From a virus, in the IMG/VR virus record IMGVR_UViG_3300010396_000064, positions 1 through 42,781 of that record: 42,781 nt of DNA; one strand, 5' to 3'. The notes under the pieces were generated by a model. That model saw nothing but the letters and a program-made list of their open reading frames with translations. It was not told where the DNA came from and did no database searches. The position numbers and the translations under genes are program-made. The stretch's first letter is position 1, and every line of letters begins with the position of its first letter. Of this stretch, positions 33,101-39,427 are shown piece after piece.

Positions 33101-33269
33101 GCTGCCGTTCAGGCGCTCGGATCTGCACTTCCTGCGCCAGATGGTTCCGGGGCAGTCGCTCTGGTACCTGAGAAACGGGCTCGATCATCTCGAGGATGTC
33201 CTGGGTGATGGCTTTGATCTACCCGGCAAGAGCCAGCAAGAACTAGCACGAGAACGAGGACAGCAATGA
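30126..33269 (+). CDS. large internal virion / DNA ejection protein (1047 aa)
   Basis: Its ATG overlaps the upstream TGA by one base. The N-terminal 120 residues are polar. A hydrophobic region near residue 195-212 (AGSAVLGGILGAAI) follows, then a long, mostly helical body. The late segment LFQFKSFGFAASKL is typical of large ejection proteins that line the DNA path. No lysozyme or transglycosylase motif is visible, unlike T7 gp16. The 1047-residue length agrees with the role. Confidence 0.65.
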   Translation: MPLLPAQEDPMDAPVATFQRSAESQEGNTPGWLDVARVAGQQSFGDLYNKVKTDSFIMAGGDDPNYNPIEHLPAGGPTQHTSYADYPDFLDARNSAQMEQIRRKVDADAQGQETLARAGGAKAFAANMAIGSTDPLNLAMMALVPEVAPTRLGNALRLALTNAATTAGEAALQNSGEDFLTRGTALNVAGSAVLGGILGAAIRPRIPTPAFNAVSDAVHSVLHEGRDASSVLGEMRPSIASKGTLEPTITEFPQTSARPGEPTLEEDHPTVPIVNPGEGSTAGAMAVEHPLTGEDMNIALGARLFSRTVGKIYPDMRILNSESTAAKKTLLELADIKPMLEMDYQGRARPDNVENQLYRYDAMHLEGIARRKGFYAQYLNRMKEEGSQAMSFREFEEAMSHAANEGDRSPIPEVQAATADARQRIFNPTKEAAQAVGALPDEIKLVGGESYFPHVYDHLKVRQNMADWIERVRQGFMAKGVESAEATDFAYKWTNRMLGGTAGRMDWHGMDDLIPKAGPLKDRTIDFPHALLEPYRDNDFTHVVHNYLRSIGPEIEITKKFGSRDMAEQLGAVEDEYSHKIEQARVQGDLKRMETLQKERVKTVKDLEMLRDRMYGVYGEPKDPGYWSTLAGRLLGGLRNFNASRVLGFATFKHAPDVANMIMRYGTPRTFAALAKLGTSINATKLAVRAAQRIGAAGDMVMNVTGSLLGDYASHSQFAEQRALSKLARTATIASGETPLITFFQAVTSTLGHDEVLRVAERLASGRGVSANRLASFAAAGLDEDMLRRIASQATNVTKMRGLRLANTEAWTDRAAARAFDAAVVREAHAVTLRPGVADTPGIMSEDVAKTLFQFKSFGFAASKLVTARGLQGLAHGDPRAAQGLLAALTAGALVAMMQRKMSGQRIDSDPKQLALHTLENSNVTGWVGDLIYPSLWQSGFSGSNNPMRWSATQLLGPSGELAEQALEHRFPARIANLATANHFADWTGQQKLPFRRSDLHFLRQMVPGQSLWYLRNGLDHLEDVLGDGFDLPGKSQQELARERGQQ

Positions 33270-33288
33270 TGTATTCTCGGGAGGCACT

Positions 33289-34359
33289 GTGACGATTGCG
33301 CTTACGAACTCCAACCCGGTGCAGTACGCCGGCAATGGCTCGGCGGTCACCTTCTCCTATCCCTGGAAGATCTCAGCGGCCACGGACCTGCTCGTCGGCT
33401 TCATCAGCGGCGGGGTCTACACCCAGCAGACCGTGGGCTTCACCGTCTCGGGTGTCGGTAACAACGGTGGTGGGGCAGTCACCTTCTCGAGCGCTCCGGC
33501 CAACGGCACCACCGTGGACCTGCGCACCGTCACGCCGCAAGTGCAGCCGACCGAGTTTGCCAATTCATCGGCGTATCTGCCGGAGAACTCGACCAACGCC
33601 ATGGACCGCGTGACTCGAGCTCTGCAGGACCTGACGCGCCTCACCTACACCTTCGGCATTCATGGACCGGACCAGGAGACGACGGCCTGGCCGGCGCTTC
33701 CGGGAGCGAGCGGGCGAGCGGGCAATGCGCTGGTGTTTGATGCGAATGGTCTGCCGGTCATCGGGGCTCTGACCTCATCGGCCTTGACGCAGTCGCAGTT
33801 CAACTCGTTCTACTCTCAGGCGCCGCAGTCGACGTTTGATAATTTCTTTGCGGCCACCTCCCAGCTGACGTTCAACAACTTTTACGCCAACACGCCGCAG
33901 TCGCAGTTCAACACTTTTTATGCGGCCGCACCGCAATCGATTTTCAATACGTTTCTGGCGGCCGCGGGCAGTGCCACTGCGACCTCGGGGCAGTTCACCG
34001 GCACGGTCACGGGGCTGACCACGACGGTCCAGGGCCCAGTCAACTACAACATTACCGGCAATATCTGCGTCCTGTACTGCAACTTCGGCATGTTCGGGAT
34101 CTCGAACACCAACTCACTTTCGCTAACGGGACTGCCTTCCATCGTGCGGCCCACCGGGACCATGAACGTGCACTGCTTCACGTTCAACAACGGGGACCTG
34201 GTGTCGAGCCGCGCGACCGTGTCCCCTGGCTCATCCATCTTCTTCTCGCCCGCCGTCGTCTCGGGGACTGCGGTCACCTATAACCTGTCGACCCAGTACG
34301 TCACCTCGGGCACCAAGGGACTGGATACCTCCTGGTGCATTGCCTACGCACTCTCATGA
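33289..34359 (+). CDS. tail fibre protein with 12-residue repeats (356 aa)
   Basis: GGGAGG precedes GTG 33289. Residues 1-140 have the phage_T7_tail-type N-terminus: QYAGNGSAVTFSYPWKI, then TVTPQVQPTEFANS and the trimer-forming NAMDRVTRALQDLTRLTY. Residues 168-227 contain five 12-residue repeats of the type Q-S-x-F-N-x-F-Y-A-x-x-P. The C-terminal 120 residues are beta-rich and may bind the receptor. The T7-like N-terminus attaches the fibre to the tail. Confidence 0.8.
   Translation: MTIALTNSNPVQYAGNGSAVTFSYPWKISAATDLLVGFISGGVYTQQTVGFTVSGVGNNGGGAVTFSSAPANGTTVDLRTVTPQVQPTEFANSSAYLPENSTNAMDRVTRALQDLTRLTYTFGIHGPDQETTAWPALPGASGRAGNALVFDANGLPVIGALTSSALTQSQFNSFYSQAPQSTFDNFFAATSQLTFNNFYANTPQSQFNTFYAAAPQSIFNTFLAAAGSATATSGQFTGTVTGLTTTVQGPVNYNITGNICVLYCNFGMFGISNTNSLSLTGLPSIVRPTGTMNVHCFTFNNGDLVSSRATVSPGSSIFFSPAVVSGTAVTYNLSTQYVTSGTKGLDTSWCIAYALS
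33790..33969 (+). repeat. five tandem 36-bp repeats within the tail-fibre gene
   Basis: The DNA repeats encode QSQFNSFYSQAP, QSTFDNFFAATS, QLTFNNFYANTP, QSQFNTFYAAAP and QSIFNTFLAAAG. The unit is exactly 12 codons, so copies can be lost or gained without breaking the frame. Confidence 0.85.
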
Positions 34360-34640
34360 GCGCACTACTGTGTTGCCTGTATCTGGCCACTGGGCTCTCG
34401 TACATGGCCCACACGCCATCGCCGATGCCCTACGGCTCGCACTGGTGGTACTACGACATCACTCACGTTCGCGATCCCTACGGAGTCGTGGAGGGCGGCT
34501 ACTCGAGGAGCTTTGGGCGCTTTGCGCTCGAGTTCGCCGCGCGTCACGAATCATCCATCCCGGCGGCCGACTTCGGCCAAAACACATTGGAGATGAGAAT
34601 CCGGTGGTATCCCTGGAGACCGCATGACAGCCAACGGTAA
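34356..34640 (+). CDS. small secreted/outer-membrane-like protein (94 aa)
   Basis: ATG 34356 overlaps the fibre stop as ATGA. A short hydrophobic N-terminus (MSALLCCLYLATGLSYM) resembles a signal or anchor sequence. The rest has alternating strands (YGVVEGGYSRSFGRFALEFA and NTLEMRIRWYPW), like short beta-hairpins from outer-membrane barrels. A recurring phage protein with a G-Y/E-F-x-x-R-H-E-S pattern is suggested. It may help envelope interactions. No enzyme motif. Confidence 0.55.
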   Translation: MSALLCCLYLATGLSYMAHTPSPMPYGSHWWYYDITHVRDPYGVVEGGYSRSFGRFALEFAARHESSIPAADFGQNTLEMRIRWYPWRPHDSQR

Positions 34641-34842
34641 CGGCAACAACGGCACTCTGACGCGCATCCTGATCGGCCTATTGGGCATGCTCTCAGCGAG
34701 CGGGATCATGGGCTCCGTGGTCATGTACGGCCAAGTGCAGGCCCTCGCCGCTCAGGTCCTGGACGATCATCGACAACTCGACGAGCACGAGCGGCGCCTT
34801 CGCAACTGCGAGCGCACCGAGAAAGGCGTGCATCGACTGTGA
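34624..34842 (+). CDS. small single-span membrane protein (72 aa)
   Basis: GGAG precedes ATG 34624. Residues about 11-35 form one membrane span (ILIGLLGMLSASGIMGSVVM), then a coiled-coil-like tail (LDDHRQLDEHERRLRNC). It resembles accessory holin or anti-holin proteins of lysis cassettes. The next gene starts within its last bases (GTGA). Confidence 0.6.
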   Translation: MTANGNGNNGTLTRILIGLLGMLSASGIMGSVVMYGQVQALAAQVLDDHRQLDEHERRLRNCERTEKGVHRL

Positions 34843-35273
34843 GCCCGAATAATCCCCTCAACATTCGGCGCACTCGAGACACTTGGCTCGGGATGGACCC
34901 TTCCATCCCTGGCGCCTACTGCGCATTCACTTCGCCCGAATACTGCTACCGGGCTGCCGCGATCATCATCCGAGGGTATGAAGGTCGCGGGATCCATACC
35001 CTCGGGAACCTGACACTCGGGGACGGCTCGCTCAAGCGGGGACTGATTTACACCTGGGCGCCTCCCGAGGATGGCAATCCGTCCGAGCAGTACTTGAACA
35101 ACGTCTGTAACTGGACCGGAGTGGGTCCACAGACCGTGCTGCTGCGACTCGGCACGCTGGATGTACTGCGAGCGATGACGCGGCAGGAATCGGGCGATGA
35201 GGTTTCCAAGACGATCCCGGACTCGACCATCCTGCTCGGGATCACCCTGTCCAATCCACAACCGGAGACATAA
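34839..35273 (+). CDS. putative muralytic enzyme / endolysin (144 aa)
   Basis: The protein begins MSPNNPLNIRRTRDTWLGM, matching the N-N-P-x-N-I-R...W-x-G pattern of the phage family often labelled structural protein P5 or virion-associated peptidoglycan hydrolase. The middle has YTWAPPEDGNPSEQYLNNV, another family mark (W-A-P-P-x-E-N/D-x-x-x-x-Y). Then comes AMTRQESGDEVS with the typical C-terminal E-x-G. No signal peptide is seen, so it needs a holin to reach the wall. Surrounded by small membrane genes and spanins, it is the best endolysin candidate here. GTG 34839 overlaps the previous stop. Confidence 0.65.
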   Translation: MSPNNPLNIRRTRDTWLGMDPSIPGAYCAFTSPEYCYRAAAIIIRGYEGRGIHTLGNLTLGDGSLKRGLIYTWAPPEDGNPSEQYLNNVCNWTGVGPQTVLLRLGTLDVLRAMTRQESGDEVSKTIPDSTILLGITLSNPQPET

Positions 35274-35275
35274 CC

Positions 35276-35428
35276 ATGGTTGATCTATCCACCGTCAAGA
35301 GCACCGCTCAGGCTGACCTCAACAAGGTACAGACCGAAATCGGCTTCGTGCGCGCCAACTGGGGCAAGCTCTCCATCGTGATAATCCTGGCTGCAGCGGC
35401 CGGCCTGGTCGTCGGCCACATCCTATGA
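35276..35428 (+). CDS. small C-terminal-anchored membrane protein (50 aa)
   Basis: Translation from ATG 35276 gives a polar helix (STVKSTAQADLNKVQTEIGF) followed by one hydrophobic span (LSIVIILAAAAGLVVGHIL) at the C-terminus. The stop overlaps the next gene as ATGA. It is probably a lysis accessory or holin partner; the single span argues against a lone classic holin. Confidence 0.6.
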   Translation: MVDLSTVKSTAQADLNKVQTEIGFVRANWGKLSIVIILAAAAGLVVGHIL

Positions 35429-35655
35429 CCAAGCGCGTGGCGAGCATGGAACGCTCGCTGTGCCTGGCAGTGGCGCTGGCCTGGAGATCGCACGGGACGA
35501 AAGTGCTCGGCTCCTGCAGCGCCATTCTGCCGGGACTGCTGGCCATTGACGGCCTAGTGCCCAAGGCTCAGATGAAGTGGTGGCTGGCGGCGAACGTCGT
35601 GATCGGTGCACTCACCGTGCATCGAGGCTTCGTCAACAGCCAGAACCTCAAATGA
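35425..35655 (+). CDS. putative holin (76 aa)
   Basis: Two moderately hydrophobic helices (about residues 8-19 with AVALAWRS breaks, and LAANVVIGALTVHRGF near the end) flank SCSAILPGLLAIDGLVPKAQ. The LxANxVxGxLTxxRGFVN ending recurs in short phage proteins next to spanin genes. It overlaps both neighbours by 3-4 nt. A holin assignment fits its position after the endolysin candidate. Confidence 0.55.
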   Translation: MTKRVASMERSLCLAVALAWRSHGTKVLGSCSAILPGLLAIDGLVPKAQMKWWLAANVVIGALTVHRGFVNSQNLK

Positions 35656-36104
35656 GTTTCACCGTCATCATCGCCTTGGCGCGCGATGTGTTCATCGTGC
35701 TTGCGCTCGGCTTTGTGGTCTTCTGGATTTATCGCACCGGCGGCGATCGGGTGCGCCTGGCGGATCTTAAGATCGTCCAGGATCAACTGACCCACAACAC
35801 GCAGTTGGAAGCCGGATGGAAGACCGAAATTGTTGCCGCGGAGATCAGACGTGAACAGGAAGAGTCAGAGCTTAGTGCTCGCATCGATGCTCAGCGCGCT
35901 CCTGTGCGGCTGTGTCGATCGCCCAGTCCCAGCCCCGTGTCCAATCCCACCGCCCCCGCCGAGGGTAGTCATTCCGCCGGCGGGAGCGTTGACAGAGGAC
36001 CTGGAAAAGATCTTAGGCCAGACATCAACGCCTTCGAGCTCAAGTACGAGAACGCCTTAAGTGACTGTCGAGCGGCGCTTGCGTCGTGGCCGACAGCAAA
36101 GTAG
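35652..36104 (+). CDS. Rz: Rz-like inner-membrane spanin (150 aa)
   Basis: ATG 35652 overlaps the previous TGA. A signal-anchor at residues about 3-27 (ALARDVFIVLALGFVVFW) is followed by a periplasmic helical region with many charged residues (AAEIRREQEESELSARI). A Ser/Pro-rich stretch follows, whose composition is dictated by the overlapping Rz1 gene, and then a Cys-containing helix. With Rz1 it would link the inner and outer membranes and fuse them in the last step of lysis. It ends convergently with a minus-strand gene (48 bp overlap). Confidence 0.7.
   Translation: MSFTVIIALARDVFIVLALGFVVFWIYRTGGDRVRLADLKIVQDQLTHNTQLEAGWKTEIVAAEIRREQEESELSARIDAQRAPVRLCRSPSPSPVSNPTAPAEGSHSAGGSVDRGPGKDLRPDINAFELKYENALSDCRAALASWPTAK
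35851..36060 (+). CDS. Rz1: Rz1-like outer-membrane lipoprotein spanin embedded in Rz (69 aa)
   Basis: In a different frame inside Rz, GTG 35851 has GGAG 7 nt upstream. The protein begins with a short basic segment and hydrophobic stretch ending in a lipobox, LLCGC, with the lipidated Cys at residue 21. The mature part is proline-rich (CPIPPPPPRVVIPP), the signature of Rz1. The residue before the lipobox Gly is Cys rather than Ala or Ser, which is unusual but tolerable. Nested Rz/Rz1 is known from lambda. Confidence 0.7.
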   Translation: MNRKSQSLVLASMLSALLCGCVDRPVPAPCPIPPPPPRVVIPPAGALTEDLEKILGQTSTPSSSSTRTP

Positions 36105-36383
36105 CAGCATCGCCAGGAAGCTGAGCGCTCCGACGCCGGTGGCCGGATCGATCTCCGGAGCGGCGACGGGATCAGAGGCAGCCTGCGACTCCTGCGGAAA
36201 GTAGTACGTGTAGCTGTCGTACTGAGTGGAAGGCGCAATCGCCTCGCAGCTGTAAGGTGCTCCGACAAACGGATTCACCCAGCCGTCCAGGATCATCTCT
36301 TCGTGTACGCAGTAAAAGGGTGCAGGAGGCTGCGCGTTAGCGAGTGCCGGTAGCAGGGCGAGGATCAGAAATAACTTTCTCAT
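36057..36383 (-). CDS. secreted protein with PEP-CTERM-like sorting tail (108 aa)
   Basis: An N-terminal signal peptide (MRKLFLILALLPALANAQ) is followed by a mature segment with two Cys. The C-terminus has the three-part sorting signal: motif APEIDPATG, hydrophobic span ALSFLAMLLLCC, then arginine/lysine cluster RPRRKRR. This PEID-type tail resembles PEP/VPEID-CTERM proteins that exosortase systems process in host envelopes. The same tail is seen in some phage-encoded small proteins, as recalled rather than checked. The gene is on the strand opposite to the lysis genes and could be a lysogen gene that uses the host's sorting machinery. Confidence 0.65.
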   Translation of the reverse strand: MRKLFLILALLPALANAQPPAPFYCVHEEMILDGWVNPFVGAPYSCEAIAPSTQYDSYTYYFPQESQAASDPVAAPEIDPATGVGALSFLAMLLLCCRPRRKRRSTVT

Positions 36384-36597
36384 CGGATTCTCCAGTATTC
36401 CCCCTGTCTGGATTGTTTTGAATTGGCTTCCAATGCCCGTCGACGATGAAGGCGAGGGCGGCGACGAGCCACAGCAGGTGATCTCGATCGGCGCCAGTGA
36501 TCAGCGCCTCGGCGAAGATCCAGTCTGAGACTATGCCGCGCCTGAGCGCTTCCAGGTAGCGGCGTTTGAAACCGGGATCGGGCTCAAAGGCGATCAT
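36337..36597 (-). CDS. hypothetical small protein (86 aa)
   Basis: ATG 36597 is preferred over 36615 because it overlaps the upstream gene's TGA as ATGA. The protein begins MIAFEPDPGFKRRYLEALRR and has a central hydrophobic span LLWLVAALAFIVDG that may be membrane-bound or buried. A polar tail follows. It overlaps the CTERM-like gene by 47 nt. Function is unknown. Confidence 0.55.
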   Translation of the reverse strand: MIAFEPDPGFKRRYLEALRRGIVSDWIFAEALITGADRDHLLWLVAALAFIVDGHWKPIQNNPDRGNTGESDEKVISDPRPATGTR

Positions 36598-36797
36598 GCC
36601 CACATGGGAATCCATCCCAAGATGCGGGCGAGTTCAAAGAAGAATCCGCCCGCATTCACGGTCGCAGCGATACCGGCCGCAACCGCAGTCCACCGATTGC
36701 CGAAGCCCAGATTGGCCCACACCATCGCGGTGCAGGCACCGCCGACCGCGAGAAACGCGATCGCGAGGATAAAGGCCAGTGGGTCTGTAGTGTTCAT
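36594..36797 (-). CDS. two-span small membrane protein (67 aa)
   Basis: Two hydrophobic segments (AFILAIAFLAVGGACTAMVW and WTAVAAGIAATVNAGGFFF) are separated by a short polar turn, and the end is WIPMWA. It is coupled to both neighbours in the leftward accessory cluster beside attP. No signature of a known exclusion protein is recognised, but two-span proteins of this kind often block superinfection. Confidence 0.6.
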   Translation of the reverse strand: MNTTDPLAFILAIAFLAVGGACTAMVWANLGFGNRWTAVAAGIAATVNAGGFFFELARILGWIPMWA

Positions 36798-36800
36798 GAG

Positions 36801-37031
36801 TTAAACGATGCTCAACTCTGTGTCTAACTTCCGATTGATATCGTCGAGTGCGAACATGGACCATCCGGGTCCGGGCTCAATGATGGGCTGATCATCTGCC
36901 AGCTCATAATGCACTCGACACCAGAGGCGCGGGATGTCCATAAACAGATACGGCCGGTAAGGGCCGAGTGGCGTGAACTCTCGCGCCTCAAAGTCAAAGT
37001 CGTCACAACAGAACCAGCGTTCAGGACGCAT
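36801..37031 (-). CDS. hypothetical protein (76 aa)
   Basis: ATG 37031 is chosen because the reading upstream overlaps another gene in a different frame. The protein reads MRPERWFCCDDFDFEAREF, then PYLFMDIPRLWCRVHYELAD, with a final helix. The Trp/Cys/Asp-rich start could be a small metal-binding or beta-rich domain. Unknown role. Confidence 0.5.
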   Translation of the reverse strand: MRPERWFCCDDFDFEAREFTPLGPYRPYLFMDIPRLWCRVHYELADDQPIIEPGPGWSMFALDDINRKLDTELSIV

Positions 37032-37212
37032 CGGATGGTTGATCCGGTGGCAGTTCCGCCTCGATAACGCCTGCCATATAGCGCAGGTCCTCCGGTGTGC
37101 GTACCGCGTCGAGCAGAATCTCTGGGGAGGCTGCTGCCATGGCGGGGCGCTCCTGGCCGTCACGGCGAACGTAGTAGAGCACCCACCAGCCTTTCGGTAA
37201 TGACTCGCTCAT
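37021..37212 (-). CDS. hypothetical protein (63 aa)
   Basis: The protein MSESLPKGWWVLYYVRRDGQ then AAASPEILLDAVRTPED is compact, with a strand-turn-strand start and a helical end. It overlaps the next gene by 11 nt. No homologue is recognised. Confidence 0.5.
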   Translation of the reverse strand: MSESLPKGWWVLYYVRRDGQERPAMAAASPEILLDAVRTPEDLRYMAGVIEAELPPDQPSDAS

Positions 37213-37218
37213 AGTTGG

Positions 37219-37608
37219 TTATCGCTTCCAGAGCTTTGGGTCAGGCTCGACCTGTTCAAAGGAGTAGTCCCGCTCGGGCGTGCCTCCAGTGGCGTGCAGC
37301 ACGGTCTGTGGTACTGCTGCACTTTCGGCGATGCGCTTCATGCGAAGCGAGATATCCCACGCCTTGTGACGCTCCCAGAACTCTTCGACGCACATGATGA
37401 AACAGGACCAATCGTCGGCGTTGTAGCCCAGCATCTGCGTCTTATTGTCGCAGTGCTCAGCGATCCACCGGCGTAGCGAGTTCAGTACATCGACCCCTCG
37501 GGGCACGATGTCACCGGGAAGATCATTGGCGAAGTTCGTCTGGCGCGGCGCGATCTGCTCGTACCACGTACGCCACTGGCAGTGATGGTCCCAGGCACGC
37601 TCATCCAT
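37219..37608 (-). CDS. hypothetical protein, first gene of accessory cluster (129 aa)
   Basis: ATG 37608. The sequence starts MDERAWDHHCQWRTWYEQIA and contains LNSLRRWIAEHCDNKTQML, DDWSCFIMCVEEFWERHKAW and LRMKRIAESAAVP. It is Trp- and His-rich and mostly helical. It is the first gene left of attP, so in the prophage it would lie near the bacterial junction. AT-rich DNA containing the attP arms precedes it and may hold its promoter. Function is unknown. Confidence 0.55.
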   Translation of the reverse strand: MDERAWDHHCQWRTWYEQIAPRQTNFANDLPGDIVPRGVDVLNSLRRWIAEHCDNKTQMLGYNADDWSCFIMCVEEFWERHKAWDISLRMKRIAESAAVPQTVLHATGGTPERDYSFEQVEPDPKLWKR

Positions 37609-37650
37609 TGTCCGAGTTCCGATGTAGTTTGGTCACTTTCTAGCCACTTA

Positions 37651-37659
37651 TTCGCAACA
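37651..37659. repeat. left arm inverted repeat of attP
   Basis: TTCGCAACA, whose exact reverse complement TGTTGCGAA lies at 37803-37811. The pair brackets the attachment core, as arm-type integrase or excision sites would. Confidence 0.45.
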
Positions 37660-37715
37660 GTTCGCTACTCATTATCTAATACGATTCAGGGCGCTGCGCG
37701 TAAGTCATTGTCTAA

Positions 37716-37761
37716 ACTGAAAATCCGCGTGTCGGTGGTTCGATTCCGCCCCTGGCCACCA
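37716..37761 (+). other. phage attachment core (attP): 3' half of tRNA-Phe
   Basis: The core runs from the anticodon loop (CTGAAAA, anticodon GAA for Phe) through the anticodon-stem 3' strand TCCGC and the variable loop. Then come a T arm (GGTGG-TTCGATT-CCGCC), the acceptor strand CCTGGCC, discriminator A and encoded CCA. The 5' half of a tRNA is missing (the bases before the loop do not pair), so this is the phage half-site rather than an intact gene. Integration by the adjacent tyrosine integrase would restore the host tRNA-Phe gene. Confidence 0.85.
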
Positions 37762-37794
37762 AATAAATCAAAGCCTCCGGTGCTGGACAAATAA

Positions 37795-37806
37795 ACAACA
37801 CGTGTT
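37795..37806. repeat. 12-bp perfect palindrome between attP and int
   Basis: CAACACGTGTTG is its own reverse complement. It partly overlaps the right arm repeat and lies 21 bp past the int stop codon. It may be a protein-binding site for integration or excision. Confidence 0.4.
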
Positions 37807-37811
37807 GCGAA
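37803..37811. repeat. right arm inverted repeat of attP
   Basis: TGTTGCGAA, the exact reverse complement of 37651-37659, on the other side of the attachment core. Confidence 0.45.
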
Positions 37812-37827
37812 TTTTCGCCCATGTTTC

Positions 37828-38817
37828 TTATTTCAACGGAGTCACTTTTCGCACGCCCCGGTCATACACTCCACGCGTCATCGCCATCGATGTATGCCCC
37901 GCTCGCTCGAAGGCTTTTTGGATATCGACGCTGTCGCTGATGTTCTTGGCTCGCAGGTCGTGGAACGTGAATCGCTCCTGCAGCGCGCCGAGCTTTAGGG
38001 CCTTCTTCATCGTCCGTTGCCACACAGCGCGGAATCCCTCCGATGTATAGGGCTTCCCGGACCGCGTGCGGATCACGTAGCCGCCGATGTGAACCACGGG
38101 CACCATCTGCCGAGCTCGCTCCAGGACGTGCCTAAGCGTGTCTGATTGCGCCACAAGCAGCCTCTTGCCGGTCTTGTGCTGCTCGAAATAGATTCCGTCA
38201 TCGCTGACGCTCTTCCACATCAGAGTGAGTAGATCGCCCTGACGCTGTCCGGTGATTAGCGCCAGATCCATAGCGACCCGAACGCGTGGGCCCGCGACGG
38301 TGTAGAGGGCCAGATATTCCTGGTCGGTAACGTACCGGCGTCGGCGCCGCGAGGCGTTACGCTCTACACCTAAGCACGGGTTTCGATCAGCCACGTACCA
38401 GCGGCCCACCATCTTGCGGTAGATGGCGGACAGCACAGCCACTTGGCGGTTCGCCTGGATCTTGCCCTTAGGCCGATCCAAGAACTGCCCGATATGCTTG
38501 GATGTGAGTTCGTCTGGCAGCATGTGACCAAACACCTTGTCCAAGAGTCCGAGGGCACGCGCATAGTCCTTCTGCGTTCGTGGCATTAGGGTAGGTAAGA
38601 CTTCGCGCTTGTAGCGCTCGAAGTGATCGTGTAGCCGGGCGCCGGCCTCAGGGATAACCGGCTTGGTACGCTCGGCCATGAACTTCCAGACTTCGTGCTC
38701 ATCGCCTTCGGTGGCGATCCTGATCGGTGGCTCATTGGGAGCCCGATACCAGTAGGCGCCATTGATCACGGTGACGCGGTCAGGAAGGTGGACGTTTTGG
38801 GTTTTTCTTCTGCCCAT
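37828..38817 (-). CDS. int: tyrosine integrase (329 aa)
   Basis: The enzyme recombines attP with the host tRNA-Phe site. An N-terminal arm-binding region (VINGAYWYRAPNEPPIRI) precedes a core-binding helical domain (about residues 60-150). The catalytic domain has the first Arg in LITGQRQGDLL, then KTGKRL (the Lys strand), HDLRAK (His and second Arg), AGHTS (second His) and the nucleophile in VYDRG. All six expected catalytic positions are present. It is the last gene of the leftward operon, adjacent to attP, with a DUF4224 gene just upstream. Confidence 0.95.
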   Translation of the reverse strand: MGRRKTQNVHLPDRVTVINGAYWYRAPNEPPIRIATEGDEHEVWKFMAERTKPVIPEAGARLHDHFERYKREVLPTLMPRTQKDYARALGLLDKVFGHMLPDELTSKHIGQFLDRPKGKIQANRQVAVLSAIYRKMVGRWYVADRNPCLGVERNASRRRRRYVTDQEYLALYTVAGPRVRVAMDLALITGQRQGDLLTLMWKSVSDDGIYFEQHKTGKRLLVAQSDTLRHVLERARQMVPVVHIGGYVIRTRSGKPYTSEGFRAVWQRTMKKALKLGALQERFTFHDLRAKNISDSVDIQKAFERAGHTSMAMTRGVYDRGVRKVTPLK

Positions 38818-38820
38818 GGT

Positions 38821-39039
38821 TTACATCTCGCGCAGGATTTCTAGGCGGGGTGTACTCCCTTTCCTGCGGGCTGTAAATTTTTGCGACGTCGCAAATAGAT
38901 CCCTGGCAACCAATGGATAGCCATCAGATGCCCGAGACCGAAACGGGATATCCATCTTGGCCAGGGCTTGCTTCTGCCGCTTCTGGTAGGTGTAGCCGGT
39001 TAGCTCTACCAGCTCTTGTGGTGTGAGCCACAGGCTCAT
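38821..39039 (-). CDS. DUF4224-like protein next to integrase (72 aa)
   Basis: ATG 39039 overlaps the nuclease stop as ATGA. The start MSLWLTPQELVELTGYTYQK and QKQALAKMDIPFRSRASDGY are the hallmark of DUF4224 proteins. These HTH-like small proteins are encoded immediately before many phage integrases. An excisionase or integrase-control role is often suggested. The gene ends four bases before int. Confidence 0.75.
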   Translation of the reverse strand: MSLWLTPQELVELTGYTYQKRQKQALAKMDIPFRSRASDGYPLVARDLFATSQKFTARRKGSTPRLEILREM

Positions 39040-39413
39040 TTGCGGCGGTCCTCCGCGTCTATATGCGATCCCCAACGAACCTCGCCCCGCTCCGCTACCT
39101 TGTTGTACGGCGGCTTGAAGCGCCGAATAAGGGCGATCTCAGCGTCGGCCATATCGATGATCCGGCCATCCCACTTGTAGATCGTGGCCTTGTTAAACGG
39201 GATCTGAGGCAGGTGCCGATAGCGGGTCTCGCAGTACTGAGCGCCAAAGTCCCTGATCTGCTCCTGCCGGTTGACTCGGTCTACGGCCTGGGTAGAAGCT
39301 CCGATGTACAGCAGCTCATCGTCTAGCCAGAGGAAGTAAATTCCCTTGCCGCGGACGCATTCAGGCAGTCCCTGAAAATCCTCCAGAGTCATATGCTTCC
39401 AGTCAGGTTGCAT
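39036..39413 (-). CDS. GIY-YIG nuclease-like protein (125 aa)
   Basis: The GIY-YIG core is visible: GKGIYFLWLDDELLYIGAS has GIY and YIG strands about 10 residues apart. Candidate catalytic Arg follows in VDRVNRQEQIRDF, and a Glu in MADAEIALIRRFKPPYN. The family cuts DNA with one divalent metal. Small stand-alone versions in phages may repair DNA or attack competing elements. ATG 39413 is chosen over GTG 39416. It overlaps DUF4224 by 4 nt. Confidence 0.75.
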   Translation of the reverse strand: MQPDWKHMTLEDFQGLPECVRGKGIYFLWLDDELLYIGASTQAVDRVNRQEQIRDFGAQYCETRYRHLPQIPFNKATIYKWDGRIIDMADAEIALIRRFKPPYNKVAERGEVRWGSHIDAEDRRK

Positions 39414-39427
39414 CACTCACACTCTTC

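Noticed and set aside
37681-37761. Intact tRNA-Phe gene
   Set aside because: Only the 3' half is present; bases before the anticodon loop do not form the 5' anticodon stem, D arm or acceptor strand.
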